Assembly: GCF_001686925.1 (NCBI RefSeq)
Contig: NZ_LVEN01000010.1
Coordinates: 276,998 to 340,997 of the forward strand
Length of the DNA stretch: 64,000 nt
Direction of reading: 5' to 3'
Source of the DNA: Flavobacterium piscis
Lineage (GTDB): Bacteria > Bacteroidota > Bacteroidia > Flavobacteriales > Flavobacteriaceae
In this document: positions 54,327-62,919 of the stretch, one piece after another
Numbering within the stretch: position 1 is the stretch's first letter
Layout: each line of letters opens with the position of its first letter
Notes under the pieces: generated by a model
The model's input: only the letters and a program-made list of their open reading frames with translations
Database searches by the model: none
What the model was told of the DNA's origin: nothing
Program-made: the position numbers and the translations under genes

Positions 54327-55256
54327 TTGAAGCTCTTTCATTCTATAAACGATTTTCAGTCAACCAAGAAAACAATTTTAACTCTTGGCACCTTTGACGG
54401 CGTACATATTGGTCATAAAAAAATTCTTGAACGAATTACTCAAAATACTGAAAACGGAAAATACGAAAGTTTAGTGCTTACTTTTTTTCCGCATCCAAGA
54501 ATGGTTTTGCAGGAAAAATCAGAAATAAAACTTTTGAATACTATTGCTGAAAAAACAAAACTTCTGGAAGCAACAGGAATCGAAAATCTTGTTATTCATC
54601 CGTTTAACGAAAGTTTCTCAAGATTAACCGCCGAAGAGTTTGTACATTCTATTTTGGTAGATCAATTTCATATTCAGAAAATAATTATTGGTCACGATCA
54701 CCGTTTTGGAAGAAATAGAACCGCCAATATTGATGATCTCATTGCTTTTGGGACTGAATACGGTTTCGAAGTCGAACAAATTTCGGCTCAGGAAATTCAG
54801 GATGTCTCTGTAAGTTCGACTAAAATCAGGAAAGCTTTAAACGAAGGAAACATGGATTTGGCCAATGAATATTTGGGATATTCTTATTTTTTAACGGGCG
54901 AAGTTGTAAAAGGAAAACAGTTAGGAAGAACAATTGGTTTCCCTACAGCAAACATTAAAATAGAAGAAGAATATAAGCTAATTCCAAAAGTTGGTGTTTA
55001 TGTAGTGAAAGCTTTAATAAACGAAAAAGAAGTTTTTGGAATGATGAATATTGGTTATAACCCAACTGTGAATGGACAAAGCCAAACTATCGAAGTTAAC
55101 CTGTTTGACTTTGATGCTGATATCTATGGTCAAAAAATTGAAGTTTCATTACTACAATATCTTCGCGAAGAACAAAAATTTGGTTCATTGGATTTGCTTA
55201 AAGCCCAATTAAATCAGGATAAAAAAGATGCTTTGGCTTTTGTAAATAAGCTTTAA
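54327..55256 (+). CDS. ribF: Bifunctional riboflavin kinase / FAD synthetase
   Basis: The protein has 309 residues from a TTG start at 54327, chosen because homologues begin (M)K-[IVL]-[FY]-HSINDF and because the alternative TTG at 54303 lies in the promoter-like box. The N-terminal FMN adenylyltransferase domain has LTLGTFDGVHIGHKKILERI and IIIGHDHRFGRNRTANIDDL. The C-terminal flavokinase domain has GEVVKGKQLGRTIGFPTANI and PKVGVYVVKALINEKEVFGM. It makes FMN and FAD from riboflavin. Stands alone between the protease gene and the small GNAT locus. Confidence 0.95.
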   Translation: MKLFHSINDFQSTKKTILTLGTFDGVHIGHKKILERITQNTENGKYESLVLTFFPHPRMVLQEKSEIKLLNTIAEKTKLLEATGIENLVIHPFNESFSRLTAEEFVHSILVDQFHIQKIIIGHDHRFGRNRTANIDDLIAFGTEYGFEVEQISAQEIQDVSVSSTKIRKALNEGNMDLANEYLGYSYFLTGEVVKGKQLGRTIGFPTANIKIEEEYKLIPKVGVYVVKALINEKEVFGMMNIGYNPTVNGQSQTIEVNLFDFDADIYGQKIEVSLLQYLREEQKFGSLDLLKAQLNQDKKDALAFVNKL

Positions 55257-55276
55257 AAAGACCTTTTATATCCTAT

Positions 55277-55438
55277 TTATTTTGCAGTAATCACCTTAGG
55301 TTTAGAAATTTTTGATTCAATATTTCTTTTAGCCTTTCTACTAGCTATAAATTCACTGATCTCGATTTTTTCTTTTTCTGTTAAAGGCGGACTTTGTATA
55401 ATAAAATCAACACCTTTGGGTTCTTTTATAAAGCTCAT
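55277..55438 (-). CDS. 53-residue protein downstream of GNAT-like gene
   Basis: ATG at 55438 to TAA at 55277. The predicted protein starts MSFIKEPKGVDFIIQSPPLT and continues EKEKIEISEFIASRKAKRN: one short strand, then a charged amphipathic helix and a basic tail. It begins 4 bp after the stop of the GNAT-like gene, so it is probably co-translated with it. Low-complexity drift is not apparent and the codon pattern is like its neighbours. The family is not recognised; size and charge fit a small binding partner or antitoxin-like peptide. Confidence 0.65.
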   Translation of the reverse strand: MSFIKEPKGVDFIIQSPPLTEKEKIEISEFIASRKAKRNIESKISKPKVITAK

Positions 55439-55442
55439 ATTT

Positions 55443-55970
55443 TTATGATTTAAAATACTTTTTCACTAATTTTTTTGATGCTTCAGTTTCGATAATCATT
55501 CTTTGATTTTTAAAATGAAAAGCTCCTAAACTTTCCTCATAATGTTTAATCAAATTTGTTTTGGCGGTAAATGCAACGAATCCATCAAATCCTTTTTGAA
55601 ATGAAACTTTACAGGCAAATGCAACTAAATTTCCTGAAACTCCTTCATAAAGTTTATTTTTACCAACATTAAAAGGAGAACTTTCTAAGAGATTCATATA
55701 AACATGATCCTCTTCGATTGTTATACTTAATGCCCCTTGAATTATATTGGAATTATTTACAATTGTAAGTTTGTATACTTCCTTTTTTATATCGTTAAAT
55801 TCAGATTTCCAATTAAAATTCCATCCATTCTTCTTTATTATATTTTTCAAATCAACACTCGTAATGCGACTCACTTCAGTTTGGAAACTATCACCGGAAA
55901 TTGTATTTAAAATAGAATCCGTTAATTTGTCAATAATAAAACTTTGCTCTATTTGCACTTTATTGCTCAT
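55443..55970 (-). CDS. GNAT-like uncharacterised protein
   Basis: The protein has 175 residues from the ATG at 55970 (a TTG one codon earlier is not needed). N-terminal helices are followed by beta-strands (KKEVYKLTIVNNSNIIQGAL, HVYMNLLESSPFN). The C-terminal half, YEGVSGNLVAFACKVSFQKG, FVAFTAKTNLIKHYEESLGA and QRMIIETEASKKLVKKYF, resembles a GNAT acetyltransferase fold including the loop-helix after strand 4. No perfect Q/RxxGxG/A motif is visible, so activity is uncertain. Upstream partner of the 53-residue protein. Confidence 0.75.
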   Translation of the reverse strand: MSNKVQIEQSFIIDKLTDSILNTISGDSFQTEVSRITSVDLKNIIKKNGWNFNWKSEFNDIKKEVYKLTIVNNSNIIQGALSITIEEDHVYMNLLESSPFNVGKNKLYEGVSGNLVAFACKVSFQKGFDGFVAFTAKTNLIKHYEESLGAFHFKNQRMIIETEASKKLVKKYFKS

Positions 55971-56224
55971 CAATCAAAAATACAAAATTTTAAGTTGATT
56001 ATTAAATATAGCTCTAAAAATCTACAAGTTTCACCAAGTTAAGCAGACTTAAATAATACCAAAATTATTCTGTTTTGAAACTTAAAACCATTTTTGTATC
56101 AATTAAAAAAGGGGTCGAATCATACTTTTCGCCATTTTTAAATCATCGTAGTTATTTTTTTAGTAAATTTGATACATATCTGTTTATCAAATATTTACTA
56201 TTAACTTCTTTAAAAATAACCACT

Positions 56225-56662
56225 ATGAAATTACCTAAAGAAATAACCAACGGTTTTCTTATTTTCCTTGGTATAGGAATTTATTTTTTATTGATGAACG
56301 TATTAGGTTTGGCACATTTATTCTACTTGCGTACCCTGAATGTGTTTTTTATATTCTACGGAGTAAATAAAACAATGAAGATGAACCTGCAGGAAGGAGA
56401 AACCAATTTTGTATCGAATGCCGTTTCTGCTATGGCAACTTCTGTGGTTGGTGTAGCGATGAGTGTTTTTGGATTATTGGTTTATAGTTACGCCCGAGGC
56501 GGAGATGCCTACGTACAAACACTGTCGGAAGCTTTTATGTTTGGAGGAAACCCTTCTGTACCAACTTATTGTATTTGCTTATTATTTGAAGGAGTCGCAT
56601 CTTCGGTAATTGTGACATTAATGATGATGCTGTATTGGAACAACAAATATGTAGCCGATTAA
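56225..56662 (+). CDS. Small multi-pass membrane protein of unknown function
   Basis: The protein has 145 residues from the ATG at 56225. An in-frame ATG at 56075 adds 50 residues with no homolog-like features. Four membrane helices: GFLIFLGIGIYFLLMNVLGL, HLFYLRTLNVFFIFYGVN, VSAMATSVVGVAMSVFGLLV and CICLLFEGVASSVIVTLMMM. A short Asp/Gly loop (SYARGGDAYVQTLSEAFMFG) lies between helices 3 and 4. No family is recognised. Confidence 0.75.
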   Translation: MKLPKEITNGFLIFLGIGIYFLLMNVLGLAHLFYLRTLNVFFIFYGVNKTMKMNLQEGETNFVSNAVSAMATSVVGVAMSVFGLLVYSYARGGDAYVQTLSEAFMFGGNPSVPTYCICLLFEGVASSVIVTLMMMLYWNNKYVAD

Positions 56663-56803
56663 TATTTCAAAATAAAATAATCATTTAAGCATTCTAAAAT
56701 CATATTTTTTAATAATTATATGATTTTAGAATGCTTCTTTTTTGAAATTTCATGCAGAATATTCATTTTAGGCAATGCACATTTTTGATTAGAACAATTT
56801 AAT

Positions 56804-56811
56804 TACATTTG
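56804..56811 (+). promoter_or_regulatory. Candidate promoter for bioB
   Basis: TACATTTG fits the -7 consensus and TTTG at 56784-56787 could be the -33 element. It overlaps the potential TTG start at 56809, favouring the ATG at 56836. Confidence 0.5.
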
Positions 56812-56835
56812 AAGTTCCAAACAAATAATAAACCT

Positions 56836-57924
56836 ATGAACGTTACCAAACACAACTGGACAAAAGACGAGATAATCGCCATATATAATAAACCCATGAT
56901 GGACCTGCTGTATGAAGCAGCAACTATACACAGGCAAAAACACGATCCAAACGTGGTTCAGGTTTCTACTTTACTTTCTATCAAAACAGGTGGCTGTCCT
57001 GAAGATTGCGGTTATTGTCCGCAAGCTGCACGTTACAACACAGGTGTTGAAGGAAATGATTTAATGAGTGTAAGTCAGGTAAAAGCACAAGCTTTACGTG
57101 CCAAATCCAGCGGATCGTCCCGAGTTTGTATGGGAGCTGCGTGGAGAAATGTAAAAGATGGCGAAGAGTTTGATCAGGTTTTAGAAATGGTTCGTACCAT
57201 TAATAAACTAGACATGGAGGTTTGTTGTACTCTGGGTATGATTACCGAAAATCAGGCACAGCGTTTGGCAGAAGCTGGTTTATATGCGTACAACCATAAT
57301 TTAGATACTTCTGAAGAATATTATAAAGATGTTATTTCGACTCGTGGTTTTGAGGATCGTTTGCAAACAATAGAAAATGTTCGTAAAACGAATGTTACGG
57401 TTTGTAGCGGAGGAATTATCGGTATGGGAGAAAGCATCGAAGACAGAGCCGGAATGCTTGTAGCACTTTCGACATTGAATCCTCAACCGGAATCTGTGCC
57501 CATTAATGCTTTAGTTGCTGTTGAGGGAACTCCGATGGAAGAAGAAAAACCTGTTGAAATCTGGGAAATGATTCGTATGGTCGCCACAACCCGAATTGTA
57601 ATGCCGGACACACAAGTACGTTTGTCTGCAGGAAGAACCAATATGAGCCGCGAAGGACAGGCAATGTGCTTTTTTGCCGGTGCAAATTCTATTTTTGCCG
57701 GAGACAAATTGCTGACAACACCAAACCCTGATGTTCAGGAAGACATGAAAATGTTTGACTTATTAGGATTGATTCCGCAAAAACCATTTGTTAAAGTTTC
57801 TCAGCCTCAAACTGTTGAAGCAGCTGACTCTCAATTCGCTCCTTTAGGCGAAAAACCTAAATGGTCGAGACCCGGACATACTATTGAAAGAAACCTTGAA
57901 GCTTCGATCAAATCAAAAAATTAA
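56836..57924 (+). CDS. bioB: Biotin synthase
   Basis: The protein has 362 residues from the ATG at 56836. Radical-SAM cluster motif in TGGCPEDCGYCPQAARYNTG (C-x3-C-x2-C). The remaining BioB signatures are VCMGAAWRNVKDGEEFD, EVCCTLGMITENQAQRLAEA, YNHNLDTSEEYYKDVISTRG, VCSGGIIGMGESIEDRAGML and RLSAGRTNMSREGQAMCFFA. It inserts sulphur into dethiobiotin using a [2Fe-2S] cluster. A single gene here, not in a bio cluster; followed by a hairpin at 57959-57997. Confidence 0.96.
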   Translation: MNVTKHNWTKDEIIAIYNKPMMDLLYEAATIHRQKHDPNVVQVSTLLSIKTGGCPEDCGYCPQAARYNTGVEGNDLMSVSQVKAQALRAKSSGSSRVCMGAAWRNVKDGEEFDQVLEMVRTINKLDMEVCCTLGMITENQAQRLAEAGLYAYNHNLDTSEEYYKDVISTRGFEDRLQTIENVRKTNVTVCSGGIIGMGESIEDRAGMLVALSTLNPQPESVPINALVAVEGTPMEEEKPVEIWEMIRMVATTRIVMPDTQVRLSAGRTNMSREGQAMCFFAGANSIFAGDKLLTTPNPDVQEDMKMFDLLGLIPQKPFVKVSQPQTVEAADSQFAPLGEKPKWSRPGHTIERNLEASIKSKN

Positions 57925-57958
57925 TTAAAAGAGTTAACAAGTTTCAAGAAATATTTTT

Positions 57959-57997
57959 AAATTGCTTGTAGCAGAGAGCTATAAGCAATTTTTTTAT
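57959..57997 (+). terminator. Terminator of bioB
   Basis: aaattgcttgtagc (57959-57972) pairs with gctataagcaattt (57978-57991) with one G-U pair, followed by a T-run. It ends just before the cupin gene at 58006. Confidence 0.85.
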
Positions 57998-58005
57998 TTA
58001 AAAAG

Positions 58006-58872
58006 ATGAAGTTAACACAAATCGAAAGGGTAAAAAAGATCTCAAAATCTGATTTTATTTCCCAATATGTAAAAAAACAAATTCCAGTTGTTATTGAAGA
58101 GCTAACCGAAGATTGGCCGGCTTATCATAAATGGAAACTACACTATATCAAAGAAATCGCAGGCGATACTATTGTCCCATTATACGATAATAGGCCCGTA
58201 AATCATGAAGATGGCTTTAATGAAGCGCATACTAAAATGAAAATGAGCGACTATATCAATTTATTAGAATCTAAGCCTACCAATTATCGCATCTTTCTTT
58301 ATAATTTAATGAAGGAAGTTCCCACATTAAAGGATGACTTTTTATGGCCGGATATTGGTTTAAAATTAGTAAAGCAAATGCCAATGCTTTTTTTTGGCGG
58401 AGAAAACTCGAAAGTATTCATGCATTATGATATTGATTATTCGAATATTCTGCATTTTCATTTTCATGGCGAAAAACAATGTATGATTTTTGCTCCTGAT
58501 CAGTCAAAATATATGTACAAAGTTCCGCATGCCTTGATTTCAAGAGAAGACATTGATTTTGACAATCCGGATTATGAAAAGTTTCCCGCGCTAAAAAATG
58601 CCGAAGGTTACATCACCAATCTCAAACATGGTGAAGTTTTATACATGCCCGAAGGTTATTGGCATTATATGAAATATTTAACTCCTGGATTTTCGATGAG
58701 TTTACGTTCTTTCCCTAAAAATATAACGAATCTTTCAAAGGCAGCATACAATGTTTTTATCATGCGCCATTTTGATATTTTGATGCGAAAATTTAAAGGG
58801 CAAAAATGGATTGATTATAAGAATGAAAAAGCAATTACGAATACTCATGAAAACTTGAGGAAAAGTGCCTAA
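58006..58872 (+). CDS. JmjC/cupin-like Fe(II)/2-oxoglutarate dioxygenase-type protein
   Basis: The protein has 288 residues. A cupin_8/JmjC core carries the metal triad candidates HYDIDYSNILHFHFHGEKQC (H-x-D) and VLYMPEGYWHYMKYLTPGFS (distal His), with the N-terminal cap block QIPVVIEELTEDWPAYHKW typical of JmjC hydroxylases. The reading frame after a terminator hairpin gives it its own unit. Bacterial members hydroxylate ribosomal or other proteins, but the target here is unknown. Confidence 0.87.
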   Translation: MKLTQIERVKKISKSDFISQYVKKQIPVVIEELTEDWPAYHKWKLHYIKEIAGDTIVPLYDNRPVNHEDGFNEAHTKMKMSDYINLLESKPTNYRIFLYNLMKEVPTLKDDFLWPDIGLKLVKQMPMLFFGGENSKVFMHYDIDYSNILHFHFHGEKQCMIFAPDQSKYMYKVPHALISREDIDFDNPDYEKFPALKNAEGYITNLKHGEVLYMPEGYWHYMKYLTPGFSMSLRSFPKNITNLSKAAYNVFIMRHFDILMRKFKGQKWIDYKNEKAITNTHENLRKSA

Positions 58873-58882
58873 AAATTTGAAT

Positions 58883-58920
58883 AAAAAAGCAGTTTTACTA
58901 TTGATGACAACTGCTTTTTT
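58883..58920. terminator. Bidirectional terminator
   Basis: aaaaaagcagtt (58883-58894) pairs exactly with aactgctttttt (58909-58920), between the cupin gene (+) and the delta-60 protein gene (-). Confidence 0.9.
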
Positions 58921-58923
58921 GTT

Positions 58924-61900
58924 TTAAAATAGCATTTTTTTTGTTGTTGTAAAATCATTTTGTAAAACTACTTTTACCAGCAGGACCTGATTGCCTGATT
59001 GCAGGTTTTGAATTTGAAGTGCTGTATTTCCTACTTTCTTTTTATTATAAAGCAGCTTTCCGGAAACATCATAAATCATAACTTCTTTTATATTTTCTTT
59101 TGATGAAACTATAGTGATAGCTTTGTTTTTTAATAAAATTAAAATATGGTTTTCCAGATTCTCAAAATCTCCGGTTGATAATGTTTTATCCGTGTATCTT
59201 ACAACAAATCGATCTGTAAAAGTTCCCGCTGCAGTTGCAAAATTGTAATTACTCTTTGTTAAGTCGTGAATTTTTTCCGTTATTTTATCTTCGACATAAA
59301 CAGACTGAGCACTTAAATTACCGTCAGCATGATCTATTGAAATTGTATAATTGCCTGCGATTGCTGTACGATAACCTAACGAAATTGTATCTGTATCTGT
59401 AAATGGTAACGCACGTCCCTGAATGACTAATTTTTTATCTTCAGTTAAGCTATAAAAATCAGCGAATTGATTTCCGTTAAAAGTTTCGGCATCAAAATTT
59501 TCATCATAAAAGTTTGTTGCTCCTTGTGCATATCCTAACAATATTTGTTTAAAGACACCTTCTTTATTTTCAAAATTCAGCCATATTCTATGTTTTTCAA
59601 ATGTACTATTCATTTGTTTGTCAGTCTGTTTAAAAAAGACCGAATTACCTGCTTTAATTCGCATGCTATTGTCAAATTCTATAGTATAAACATCTTTACT
59701 TTTTACAAAAAATCCCTGTCCGGAAGCAATTGTCCCGTCCGGAATAGTCTCATTCATTCCTGAGGAAATTGCTTTGGTGCCTACCCCACCCAATAAATTA
59801 TATACAGCGTAATCATTCGAGGTATATTTATTATCAGTAATTGGTGTATTATGTGTCCAAAAATAAAGTGTTCCTTTTATATTCGACGAATTTTTATTTA
59901 GGAATACATCGGCATTAAGGGCTGATGGATAAGGATTTCCAATTAAACTAAAAGTATTTCCGATGCCTAAATCTAAAGTTATCTTTCCGTTATTAGGGAT
60001 TCCTTTAAATGTTGCCTCATATTTTTGTGGAACTGTATTCGAAAAATCTTCAGGGGCAATAATACTGTATCCTCGCCCTAAATTCATGTTACTATTTAGC
60101 GGATCTCCCCATTTCCAGCTTTTTGATAATTCATCATAGGAAAAAAACCACTGTGATGCTGAATTTGGAGAAACATCAATTAATTTTTGATTTTCAACAG
60201 GAGATGACCAATAAGTAAAATCGAATTTTACAATAGGTGATGACTTTCTTTTAGCATGAACGATTCCTGTATTAACCATTTCATCATCGTCCTGATACAA
60301 ACTTGCTGTATCATTTAAAACCAAAGTACCTAACCCTGAATAATCGAACGTAATTCCTAAAGTGTTGTCACTTAAAAGCGTTACTGTCTTTCCTTTTTCA
60401 ATAGTACAACTACAAACGTTAGCTGTTGTTAGATTTGGATAATTTTCTTTAAATAGAAGTTCTTTTCCACCGGATGGAAAACCATTAGACCAGGAAGTGC
60501 CGTTCCAGATTGTTGCTTCCAGACAGAGTCTTAAAAGAGCAATTCTATGTTTTGAAACTCCAGAAATCGAATTAAAATCTCCTCCAACCATTAGTTTTTG
60601 ATCTGATGTAAAACACATTGTGTTAATCTTACCATTTACCACTGTCTGAAAAGAAGGATCATAGTTACCTGATTTTAATAATCGGATCAACCGCAAAGAA
60701 GCATAACTTTTATAACTTCCTGAAAAACTTCCTGCAACCAAAATACGATCATCAGGCTGAACTAAAAGACTCAAAACATCTGCATTACTAAAACCTGTAC
60801 CGGATTCAAAAGTAGTATCTAAACTGCCATTCGTATTCAATCTTAAAATTCGCTTTTGAGAAATGCCATTATAGGTTGTAAAAGAGCCTCCAATAATTAT
60901 TTTATTATCAGATTGTAAAGCTATTGCATATATAAATTTGTCAAAACCATCTCCAATATGGAAATCAGAATCAATAGTACCATCATAATTTAATCGAACT
61001 AAACGAGAAAATGACTGACCCGCAAAGGTGTTAAACCTTCCTGCAACCAGAATCTTTCCGTCAGGCTGAGTTACAACAGTTTCAACTATAGCATCGGCGC
61101 CAAGCCCTGCATTAAAATCCGGATCACATGAACCATCTTCTAGTAATCTTACTATTCTTCCGGTCGGTGTATCATTATAGGTGGTGAAATTTCCTGCTAC
61201 AATTACTTTATTGCCCTGCATGCACAATGCATATACCTGAGCTTTGACTCCCGAACCTATATTAAATGTATTGTCAATTTCGCCATCAGGTAAAATTCGA
61301 ACAAGTCGGTTACAAGTTCTTCCATTATATTTTGTAAAACTGCCTCCTAAAATAATTTTATTATCAGATTGTAAAACAGCGGTTTTTATTAAATTATTGG
61401 CCCCTGTTTCCCCGGAATTAAAACTTTCATCAGCTAAACCGTTTTCTAAAAGCCGAACAATTCTTGAGGCCAGAACACCGTTGAATTTAGTAAAGTTTCC
61501 AAATACCATCGTTTTTTTATCATCTAAAGGCAAAACTTTCTGAACAGTATTATCAAAGCCAACTCCAGAAGCTAAATATCCTGTATCATGTTCCCCATCT
61601 GGATTTACTTTTACTAGCCGGCCTTGATTTTGACCATCAAAAATCGAAAATGAACCTCCAATATACCAGGATCCATCAGAAGCATTTGCTAAAGCATAAA
61701 CAGATGCAGATCCTGGCCCTGAACCTGTATCAAAATCTGTTTTTAAAGTACCGTTTGAATTTAAAAACACAATCCGGTTTACCACTTTATTGTCATAAGA
61801 CCCGGTAAAAGAACCACCCACCATAATATTACCAAAACTATCTATTTTGATCGTTTGGATGGCATCTCCTGAAAATCCTGTTCCGCACAAAAAGTTAGTA

Positions 61901-62769
61901 TCAGGAGTTCCATCTTCATTAATACGAATAATTCTATTTGCCGTAGTACTATTATAACTTGTAAACTTTCCTCCTAAAATAATCTTGCCGTCGGGTTGCA
62001 GTACCATAGCATTTATATCATCATTAAAACCTGTTCCCATATTAAAACTAGTATCAATGCTGCCATCAGGATTTAACCGAACAATTTTATTTGCCGAAAC
62101 TCCATTAAATTCTGTAAAATTTCCGGACAATATTATCTTTCCATCTGCTAAAACTTCAGCATTTGTAATATTTAAGGCAGAACCTTTCCCTGTTAAAAAA
62201 GATGTATCTAATGTTCCATTGGGAAGAATGCGGGCAATTCTGTTTACAGTGCTATTATTGTATTTTGTAAAACTTCCAACGATTATAATTTTTCCATCGG
62301 GTTGAGGACAGACTTTGTAAATAATTCCAGTAGTTGCCCCTATGGATGTATTAAGTGTTGTATCTTGAGAACCATCTTGATTTAAACGAATAAGCCTTCC
62401 CGTATTGCTTCCGTTGAAAACAGAAAAACTTCCCGCTATAATTATTTTTCCATCATCCTGAAGATACGAATCATAGACTTTTCCATTAAAACCTGTTCCG
62501 GTATTAAAACTAGCATCAATAGTACCGTCTAATTCCAGACGACTTAAATAAGAAACCGGGATACCATTAAGATTTAAATATTCGCCGCCAACAATAAGTT
62601 TACCATCTGATTGTAAAGATAAAGTTCGCACTGGTTTATCGAATCCATCACCATTTAATCCATTGTCAGGTAAATTAAAATTGACATCTACTTTTCCTTG
62701 TTGTGCATGTAATCCTGAATTAATAAAGAAAACGATAAAAACGAGTCGCAAAAGTACATTTTTAATCAA
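58924..62769 (-). CDS. Delta-60 repeat secreted protein with T9SS C-terminal domain
   Basis: The protein has 1281 residues with a signal peptide ending VFFINSGLHAQ. Residues ~28-745 contain 14 delta-60 repeats of about 51 residues (pattern DGKIIxGGSFTxYNG..., RIVRLNxDGSIDTSFNxGxG). A region with a Trp-rich linker (EATIWNGTSWSNGFPSGG) and a Bacteroidota surface module (FSLIGNPYPSALNADVFL) follows. The C-terminus (VSSKENIKEVMIYDVSGKLL, ending TTKKMLF) is a T9SS sorting domain. The repeats probably form beta-propeller blades for extracellular binding; function unknown. The C-terminal ~340 residues are paralogous to the next gene. Confidence 0.9.
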   Translation of the reverse strand: MIKNVLLRLVFIVFFINSGLHAQQGKVDVNFNLPDNGLNGDGFDKPVRTLSLQSDGKLIVGGEYLNLNGIPVSYLSRLELDGTIDASFNTGTGFNGKVYDSYLQDDGKIIIAGSFSVFNGSNTGRLIRLNQDGSQDTTLNTSIGATTGIIYKVCPQPDGKIIIVGSFTKYNNSTVNRIARILPNGTLDTSFLTGKGSALNITNAEVLADGKIILSGNFTEFNGVSANKIVRLNPDGSIDTSFNMGTGFNDDINAMVLQPDGKIILGGKFTSYNSTTANRIIRINEDGTPDTNFLCGTGFSGDAIQTIKIDSFGNIMVGGSFTGSYDNKVVNRIVFLNSNGTLKTDFDTGSGPGSASVYALANASDGSWYIGGSFSIFDGQNQGRLVKVNPDGEHDTGYLASGVGFDNTVQKVLPLDDKKTMVFGNFTKFNGVLASRIVRLLENGLADESFNSGETGANNLIKTAVLQSDNKIILGGSFTKYNGRTCNRLVRILPDGEIDNTFNIGSGVKAQVYALCMQGNKVIVAGNFTTYNDTPTGRIVRLLEDGSCDPDFNAGLGADAIVETVVTQPDGKILVAGRFNTFAGQSFSRLVRLNYDGTIDSDFHIGDGFDKFIYAIALQSDNKIIIGGSFTTYNGISQKRILRLNTNGSLDTTFESGTGFSNADVLSLLVQPDDRILVAGSFSGSYKSYASLRLIRLLKSGNYDPSFQTVVNGKINTMCFTSDQKLMVGGDFNSISGVSKHRIALLRLCLEATIWNGTSWSNGFPSGGKELLFKENYPNLTTANVCSCTIEKGKTVTLLSDNTLGITFDYSGLGTLVLNDTASLYQDDDEMVNTGIVHAKRKSSPIVKFDFTYWSSPVENQKLIDVSPNSASQWFFSYDELSKSWKWGDPLNSNMNLGRGYSIIAPEDFSNTVPQKYEATFKGIPNNGKITLDLGIGNTFSLIGNPYPSALNADVFLNKNSSNIKGTLYFWTHNTPITDNKYTSNDYAVYNLLGGVGTKAISSGMNETIPDGTIASGQGFFVKSKDVYTIEFDNSMRIKAGNSVFFKQTDKQMNSTFEKHRIWLNFENKEGVFKQILLGYAQGATNFYDENFDAETFNGNQFADFYSLTEDKKLVIQGRALPFTDTDTISLGYRTAIAGNYTISIDHADGNLSAQSVYVEDKITEKIHDLTKSNYNFATAAGTFTDRFVVRYTDKTLSTGDFENLENHILILLKNKAITIVSSKENIKEVMIYDVSGKLLYNKKKVGNTALQIQNLQSGNQVLLVKVVLQNDFTTTKKMLF

Positions 62770-62867
62770 AATAAAAGAATTGAGTTGTTATGATTTGAAA
62801 GAAAAAACTGCAATTTATTCATTATTAAAAAATAATACAATACCCACTTTTAGTGATATTTATAAAT

Positions 62868-62900
62868 AAAAAAACCATTCGCTTAGCGAATGGTTTTTTA
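62868..62900 (-). terminator. Terminator of the right-edge gene
   Basis: ccattcgc (62875-62882) and gcgaatgg (62886-62893) form a stem with A/T runs outside. It lies 20 bp beyond the stop at 62920 (-). Confidence 0.85.
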
Positions 62901-62919
62901 TTGGAACTCAATTTATATA

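Noticed and set aside
55257..55276. Possible terminator between ribF and the 53-residue gene
   Set aside because: No stem longer than a few base pairs was found.
56075..56224. N-terminal extension of the small membrane protein
   Set aside because: The extension is basic and Phe-rich with no match to the protein body; the ATG at 56225 precedes the first membrane helix directly.
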